A stretch of 9,647 nt of DNA from NCBI GenBank assembly GCA_027005175.1, contig JALTMC010000869.1:1-9647 (forward strand), given 5' to 3'. The notes beneath the pieces are model-generated. The model was not told where the DNA came from. It saw only the letters and a list, made by a program, of their open reading frames with translations, and did not search any database. The stretch is from Myxococcales bacterium (GTDB lineage: Bacteria; Myxococcota_C; UBA6777). This document shows, piece by piece, positions 5,753 through 9,647 of the stretch (position 1 is its first letter; each line of letters opens with the position of its first letter). The translations under genes and the position numbers were made by a program.

Positions 5753-7963
5753 CTAGAGAAAGGAATCTTTGATGGGTTCTTTGAGGAAGGAGAGGGCTTT
5801 TTCTGCATGGAGGGGTCGGGAGAAGTAGTATCCTTGCCCATAATCACATTCGATGGCACAAAGTTGGAGGAGTTCTTCCAGATGTTCGATACCTTCGGCT
5901 ACGACATTCATGTCGAGATTACGAGCCAATCCAACAATGCTCCTCACAATTTCTAAATTCTTCTCATCATCTTGCATATGACTCACAAAAGATCGGTCTA
6001 TTTTGAGGGTATCGATGGGAAAACGATGAAGATAACTGAGAGACGAGTAGCCTGTACCAAAGTCATCGATATCGATTTGAATATTGAGGTCTTTGAGTTC
6101 ACCCAGGATCTGGTTGACCATCTCTGTGTGCTCGATCAATACATTCTCTGTCAACTCTATTTTCAGTCGCTCAGGAGAGAGGCCTGTGCGTTCAAGAGTG
6201 CTACGGACTTGTTCAATCAAGTCAAACTGTAGAAATTGCCGATAAGACACATTGACACTCATCTTCAGTGTCGATGCTGCCTCTGCCGTTTGCTCCCATT
6301 CTTTGAGTTGGCGACAAGCTTCCCCAAGAGTCCACATCCCCAAAGGTACGATTAATCCCGTCTCTTCAGCCACATCGATAAATGTGGCAGGCATCATCAA
6401 GCCTTTGGTGGGATGATTCCAGCGCAACAATGCTTCAAACCCAAACACTTTCATCTGTTTGAGGTCGATGATAGGCTGGTAATACAAGACAAACTCTTTG
6501 CGTTCAAAGGCCAATCGTAGATCGGTCTCTAGCTCAAGAAAGTTGACGGCCTGTGCATGCATGGTATGAGTGAAAAGTTCGTAACGAGCTTTTCCTGAAG
6601 CTTTTGCATGGTAGAGGGCGGTGTCAGCATCACGCAACACATCGTGCGCCCCTTCATATCCAATCAGACTGGTCGTGATCCCGATACTGGCAGAAGCATA
6701 AACTTGACTGTTGTGCAATTCAAAGGGTTTTTTGAATTCATCGAGAACACGTTTCGCCACCTGAACGGCATCACTGATATCGTGAAGATCATCGAGCAAG
6801 ATAACAAATTCATCTCCACTCAACCGGGCAATGGAATCATTTTCTCGGAGAAGAGAGACCAAACGCTCAGCTACATGGACTAAAAAGACGTCACCTGTGT
6901 GATGCCCCAAACTATCGTTGATGTACTTAAACCGGTCCAGATCGACAAACAAGACACCAAACATCGAGTCTGTTTGACGCTTTAATTTACCGATACGACG
7001 AGAAAGTCGGTCCATAAAAAGAGCACGATTGGGAAGCTTGGTTAACTCGTCGTGAAAAGCACCAAAGAGAAGTTTTTGTTCGACCTGCTTGCGATGAGTG
7101 ATATCCCGGATCGTCACAAGATAAGCACTCTCTTCGCCCCACATACTCTCTTCGGTGTGGATTTCAGCATATCCAGTCTGTTCAGAGTCCAGGGACTTAC
7201 GCTGGACCTCCACAGTTCGCCCTGGTTTGATCGCAGAGAGGAGTCGCTGGATACTTGTAGGATCAAGGCCAAACTCCGTCAATGCTGCGGGGTTCGAATA
7301 TCGAATGGTATGCGAAGCATCCAGAACCAAGATCCCATTGGCATTCTTTTCAACAATACTGCTGAAGCTGGCGCGGCTGGCCCGCAACTCTTCCATTCGC
7401 AGCTTCAACTCTGCTTTGAGTTTCTGCTTTTCAATGGCACGCTCAACGCTCGTTTGCACCAAACCAAGATCCCAAAAAGGCTTGAGGAGGTAGTCAAAGG
7501 CGTTCAGTCGAATCGCAGCAGCAGCACTTTCAATCGAAGCTTCTCCTGTCATGACAATGACTTCCATATCAGGATGATGCTCTTTCACCCAAGCCGCCAG
7601 CTCAAGCCCGTCCTTTCCTGGCATGTGAATATCCGTGATCATCAAGTCAAAAGCCTCTTCTTCCAGCCGTTGCATCGCGGCTTCAGCAGAGATCTCTACC
7701 ACAACATGATAACCCCAGAGACGAAGTTGAACCTGTAGCATCATCCGCACATTGCGATGGTCATCGACCACCAAGATACGACACGGCTGCGCGTCCTCGC
7801 CAGTGGAATCAACAACACGACTCTCTGCGCTCTCCCCTCCAGGAGCAGTGAACTGTTTTGGTTCTTCTTTATTCATCGCACAATCAATAGGCCTCCACTC
7901 CGGAGAAGAGAGCTCCAACCCATTATTTTCAACACTATTCAAAAAAGATGTGTAATCGCTCAT
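5753..7963 (-). CDS. Response regulator with PAS, GGDEF and EAL domains
   Basis: This 736-residue cytoplasmic enzyme makes and/or degrades c-di-GMP under phosphorelay control. After a variable N-terminus (1-60) comes a receiver with D67/D68, acceptor D111, T139 and K161. Next are a coiled-coil (about 170-195) and a PAS domain (about 200-295) with no readable ligand. The GGDEF domain (about 298-465) has S382-G-D-E-F386, a tolerated variant of GGDEF, and an inhibitory-site R373-x-x-D376 exactly five residues before it. The EAL domain (about 475-730) keeps E510-A-L, N571, E603-L-T-E, D633-D-F-G-T-G, K654-I-D, E690-G-I-E693 and Q710-G, so phosphodiesterase activity is expected. With both sites intact it may be bifunctional or switch by phosphorylation. 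ATG 7963 has TGAGG four bases upstream and a sigma70-like promoter close by. It is transcribed alone, converging on the signalling operon. Cognate kinases are plausibly those of the operon, which is inference. An internal start at M30 is possible. Confidence 0.93.
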   Translation of the reverse strand: MSDYTSFLNSVENNGLELSSPEWRPIDCAMNKEEPKQFTAPGGESAESRVVDSTGEDAQPCRILVVDDHRNVRMMLQVQLRLWGYHVVVEISAEAAMQRLEEEAFDLMITDIHMPGKDGLELAAWVKEHHPDMEVIVMTGEASIESAAAAIRLNAFDYLLKPFWDLGLVQTSVERAIEKQKLKAELKLRMEELRASRASFSSIVEKNANGILVLDASHTIRYSNPAALTEFGLDPTSIQRLLSAIKPGRTVEVQRKSLDSEQTGYAEIHTEESMWGEESAYLVTIRDITHRKQVEQKLLFGAFHDELTKLPNRALFMDRLSRRIGKLKRQTDSMFGVLFVDLDRFKYINDSLGHHTGDVFLVHVAERLVSLLRENDSIARLSGDEFVILLDDLHDISDAVQVAKRVLDEFKKPFELHNSQVYASASIGITTSLIGYEGAHDVLRDADTALYHAKASGKARYELFTHTMHAQAVNFLELETDLRLAFERKEFVLYYQPIIDLKQMKVFGFEALLRWNHPTKGLMMPATFIDVAEETGLIVPLGMWTLGEACRQLKEWEQTAEAASTLKMSVNVSYRQFLQFDLIEQVRSTLERTGLSPERLKIELTENVLIEHTEMVNQILGELKDLNIQIDIDDFGTGYSSLSYLHRFPIDTLKIDRSFVSHMQDDEKNLEIVRSIVGLARNLDMNVVAEGIEHLEELLQLCAIECDYGQGYYFSRPLHAEKALSFLKEPIKDSFL

Positions 7964-7985
7964 GGAACCTCAAAAGGATGCAAGC

Positions 7986-8014
7986 ATTGTAAAGCGTAAG
8001 ACGTTCAATGTCGA
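7986..8014 (-). promoter_or_regulatory. Sigma70-type promoter for the c-di-GMP gene
   Basis: On the minus strand, TCGACA (plus 8009-8014) matches five of six bases of TTGACA. TACAAT (plus 7986-7991) matches five of six of TATAAT. They are separated by exactly 17 bases. Transcription would start near 7979, giving a leader of about 16 bases. That leader holds the Shine-Dalgarno TGAGG (plus 7968-7972) ahead of the ATG at 7963. This is the best promoter match seen in the window. Confidence 0.6.
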
Positions 8015-8049
8015 GAAGAATAGCAAATCAAGTCAGCACCTAGCAAAAA

Positions 8050-8064
8050 ACATGTTAAACTTGT
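8050..8064. promoter_or_regulatory. Operator-like imperfect palindrome
   Basis: ACATGTT-A-AACTTGT is a 15-base inverted repeat with one mismatch between its 7-base arms. It lies about 50 bases before the acetyltransferase start and overlaps the proposed -35 element of that gene. This is the expected position for a repressor or activator site. No regulator gene is next to it, so the binding protein is unknown. Confidence 0.4.
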
Positions 8065-8089
8065 AAGAATAGCACAGTACAAATGTAGT
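8061..8089 (+). promoter_or_regulatory. Candidate promoter for the acetyltransferase
   Basis: TTGTAA (8061-8066) and TGTAGT (8084-8089) each match four of six consensus bases, and the spacer is 17 bases. The -35 overlaps the palindrome at 8050-8064. The -10 lies among two exact copies of AGTACAAA (8076-8083 and 8087-8094), which repeat at 11 bases, one helical turn. Transcription would begin near 8096, followed by the strong ribosome binding site AAAGGAG before ATG 8112. Confidence 0.33.
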
Positions 8090-8111
8090 ACAAACGAGAA
8101 AAGGAGAGAGA

Positions 8112-8747
8112 ATGAAGGAGCATTTTTCAGGCCCTGTGTATCGCATCGAAACACCACACCTCGTCATACGATGTTGGAATCCAACGGATGCTCCACTTCT
8201 CCACAAGGCCATTCAAGACAACCTTGAGCACCTGAGTGTATGGATGCCGTGGATCAAGGAGGAGCCCATAAGTCTTACGGCACGCATCGAACTCATGAGG
8301 AGATTTCGCTCTGATTTTGATCAGAGCCAGGATTTTGTTTATGGGATCTTCAGCCGGGACGAAACAGAGGTGCTGGGTGGAACAGGCTTGCATCCTAGAG
8401 TGGGACCACAAGCCATCGAGATAGGCTACTGGATTCACCATGCCTACACAAACCGAGGTCTGGCAACAGAAGCCGCCTCTGCGCTGACCCAAGTGGCCTT
8501 TGTTGTCCATCAGTACAAAAGAGTAGAGATCCATTGTGCTCCCGAAAACAATCACAGTGCTGCGATACCACGAAAACTGGGCTTCCAACATGAAGCCACC
8601 ATGCGAGATCGAATCATGGACGCTGGAGGTGGCCTTCGAGACACCATGATCTGGACGATGCTACCCAAAGAATACTATAATAGCCCGATAACCGACCTCT
8701 GTATCCATATGTACGATGCCGGTGGAAGAAAATGGTACACATCCTAG
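8112..8747 (+). CDS. GNAT acetyltransferase, RimJ/RimL type
   Basis: This 211-residue cytoplasmic enzyme is predicted to transfer an acetyl group from acetyl-CoA to an amine. The family includes the N-terminal acetylases of ribosomal proteins S5 and L7/L12, and also antibiotic- or amino-acid-modifying members, so the substrate is open. The N-terminus has the typical opening E13-T-P-x-L-V-I-R20. The acetyl-CoA site follows I102-E-I-G-Y-W107: residues 112-121 read YTNRGLATEA, in which R-G-L-A fits the loop although the usual first Arg/Gln is Thr. The late motif ENN-H-S-A-A-I-P-R-K-L-G-F is the standard C-terminal half. A C-terminal tail ending in YDAGGRKWYTS extends past the core. The start has an excellent ribosome binding site (AAAGGAG). 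It stands apart from the signalling genes behind its own probable promoter, and a lipoprotein gene follows after 32 bases. Confidence 0.88.
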   Translation: MKEHFSGPVYRIETPHLVIRCWNPTDAPLLHKAIQDNLEHLSVWMPWIKEEPISLTARIELMRRFRSDFDQSQDFVYGIFSRDETEVLGGTGLHPRVGPQAIEIGYWIHHAYTNRGLATEAASALTQVAFVVHQYKRVEIHCAPENNHSAAIPRKLGFQHEATMRDRIMDAGGGLRDTMIWTMLPKEYYNSPITDLCIHMYDAGGRKWYTS

Positions 8748-8768
8748 TAAAGAACCACAGACAGTCTT

Positions 8769-8782
8769 GGAGAAAAACGTTG
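8769..8782 (+). promoter_or_regulatory. Ribosome binding site that selects a TTG start
   Basis: GGAG (8769-8772) lies seven bases before TTG 8780 in the lipoprotein frame. The in-frame ATG at 8801 has no Shine-Dalgarno, and it gives a signal peptide without any basic residue. The TTG start adds a short segment with an arginine ahead of the hydrophobic core, as signal peptides require. A further in-frame ATG at 8732 would overlap the acetyltransferase by 16 bases and give a 45-residue presequence; it is less likely but not excluded. Confidence 0.5.
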
Positions 8783-9647
8783 TCCAATCGATATCTAACC
8801 ATGACACCACTTATCACTCTGCTGCTCATAGGACTGGTTGTGAGCTGTGATGCTCCACAACCATGCGACACCAACTGTCAAAGTCAGTTTTTTCAATACT
8901 TCACGGAACTCAATAGCTGCGATGATCTGTGTGGTCTCGAAGAGAGCAAACAAACCACATTCTATATGCCCTTAAAATCCGCCTCCGACCGTCTAAAAAC
9001 AGTCAGCCTTAGTCGAAAGCATTGTGGGCAATGTTTGACCGCTTGGAAAGCCTGGAAAAAAGGCAGTGATTGTGAAGAAGGTCAAACTCGATGCAACTCG
9101 ATCGTAGACGCTCAATATCTACATCCTTTGTACCAACTCTGTGTACGGATCAATGGGCGTATGACCTGGACCTTTGGGCGAGAGTGTGAAGAGGGAGACC
9201 CCTACCCTTGCACCGAAACACTCAACAGTTTTTTATGTTGGGGTTGTAAGTCGCAAGACGATTGCAACCGCTTGAAAAACCCTTTCATCAAAAACCATAA
9301 ACTGCAATGTAAAGACAAAACTCGATGCATTGAGTGCACAAGAAACAGCGACTGCTTGAGTTTTCGCATCTGTACAGATGGTCAATGTGCAGGCTGTGAG
9401 AAAGACTCACACTGTGCACCCGAATTTACGGGCCGAAATTGCAGTGAAGATCTGCGATGTTTGTGTGTTGACGATGAAACGTGCTTGGGGGCAGGCTTCC
9501 TAAGCTGTGACACCACAAGAGGGAAATGCAACCAATGCAAGACAGAAGAAGATTGCAAGAAGGGGTTTGATTCGAATTCGACCTGCATCGGTGGCCGTTG
9601 TATGAGTTCCTGTTCCACCAATGAAGACTGTGAGCATTACGCTGCCG
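8780..9647 (+). CDS. Cysteine-rich secreted lipoprotein, 3' end beyond window
   Basis: The reading frame is open from 8780 to the right edge (289 codons seen, no stop). The product begins with a lipoprotein signal: the hydrophobic core LITLLLIGL followed by lipobox V-V-S-C23, so it should be lipidated at C23 and anchored outside the cytoplasm. Asp follows that cysteine; in E. coli this favours inner-membrane retention, but the rule may not hold here. The mature part has 35 cysteines in about 267 residues. From residue 153 on it repeats a CxxC-x5-C unit: CWGCKSQDDC, CIECTRNSDC, CAGCEKDSHC, CLCVDDETC, CNQCKTEEDC, CMSSCSTNEDC. Acidic residues usually precede the last cysteine. Such disulfide-rich repeats are common in surface proteins of Myxococcota-like bacteria, with no assigned function. 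It may be co-transcribed with the acetyltransferase 32 bases upstream. The specific function is unknown. Confidence 0.82.
   Translation, partial: MSNRYLTMTPLITLLLIGLVVSCDAPQPCDTNCQSQFFQYFTELNSCDDLCGLEESKQTTFYMPLKSASDRLKTVSLSRKHCGQCLTAWKAWKKGSDCEEGQTRCNSIVDAQYLHPLYQLCVRINGRMTWTFGRECEEGDPYPCTETLNSFLCWGCKSQDDCNRLKNPFIKNHKLQCKDKTRCIECTRNSDCLSFRICTDGQCAGCEKDSHCAPEFTGRNCSEDLRCLCVDDETCLGAGFLSCDTTRGKCNQCKTEEDCKKGFDSNSTCIGGRCMSSCSTNEDCEHYAA

Noticed and set aside
5242-5859. 205-codon minus-strand frame across the convergent junction
   Set aside because: It is antisense to the ATPase domain of the hybrid kinase and has no recognisable motifs.
6806-6820. SGDEF instead of GGDEF taken as a dead cyclase
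   Set aside because: Serine at the first position is tolerated in active cyclases, and the neighbouring metal- and GTP-binding residues and the inhibitory site look intact.
7052-7738. 228-codon plus-strand frame inside the c-di-GMP gene
   Set aside because: It is wholly antisense to the PAS and receiver regions of a well-supported gene and has no domain of its own.

Overview
The window (roughly half G+C by eye) holds six confident protein-coding genes, one of them cut by the right edge. It also has an unusual non-coding leader, a heptanucleotide repeat at a convergent junction, and a divergent promoter region. The cysteine-rich CxxC-x5-C lipoprotein, the large multi-domain kinases and the hybrid c-di-GMP enzyme fit a deltaproteobacterial-type Gram-negative (Myxococcota, Bradymonadota or Bdellovibrionota in the broad sense). 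This placement is inference from gene content only. No rRNA, tRNA, CRISPR array, transposase or integrase was seen.

Layout. Bases 1-413 hold no convincing long gene, but contain a diverged repeat pair (12-66 and 211-265) and a 15-bp direct repeat with 17-bp period (340-371). Bases 414-5730 are a tight plus-strand operon of three genes with gaps of 3 and 7 bases: a receiver-histidine kinase (REC-HK); a PilZ-like domain fused to an S-adenosylmethionine methyltransferase of the PhcB / '3-hydroxypalmitic acid methyl ester biosynthesis' type; and a six-helix membrane kinase with architecture 6TM-HK-REC-HK. Convergent to it, on the minus strand (5753-7963), is a REC-PAS-GGDEF-EAL protein with catalytic residues of both c-di-GMP domains. 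A divergent intergenic region (7964-8111) carries a good sigma70-type promoter for that gene and operator-like repeats before a plus-strand RimJ/RimL-type acetyltransferase (8112-8747). Next comes a secreted cysteine-rich lipoprotein (8780 to the edge), most likely started at a TTG codon.

How the genes may work together. The three-gene operon has the parts of the Ralstonia Phc quorum-sensing system: a methyltransferase that makes a fatty-acid methyl ester signal (PhcB), a six-helix membrane sensor kinase (PhcS), and response regulators with kinase-like output (PhcR/PhcQ). Here the sensor and one REC-HK unit are fused in one polypeptide. The presumed signal synthase carries a PilZ-like domain, and the neighbouring gene makes or breaks c-di-GMP. 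The main hypothesis is a cell-to-cell signalling system whose signal synthesis is tuned by c-di-GMP. The domain calls are read from motifs. The Phc analogy is family knowledge. The c-di-GMP link is inference.
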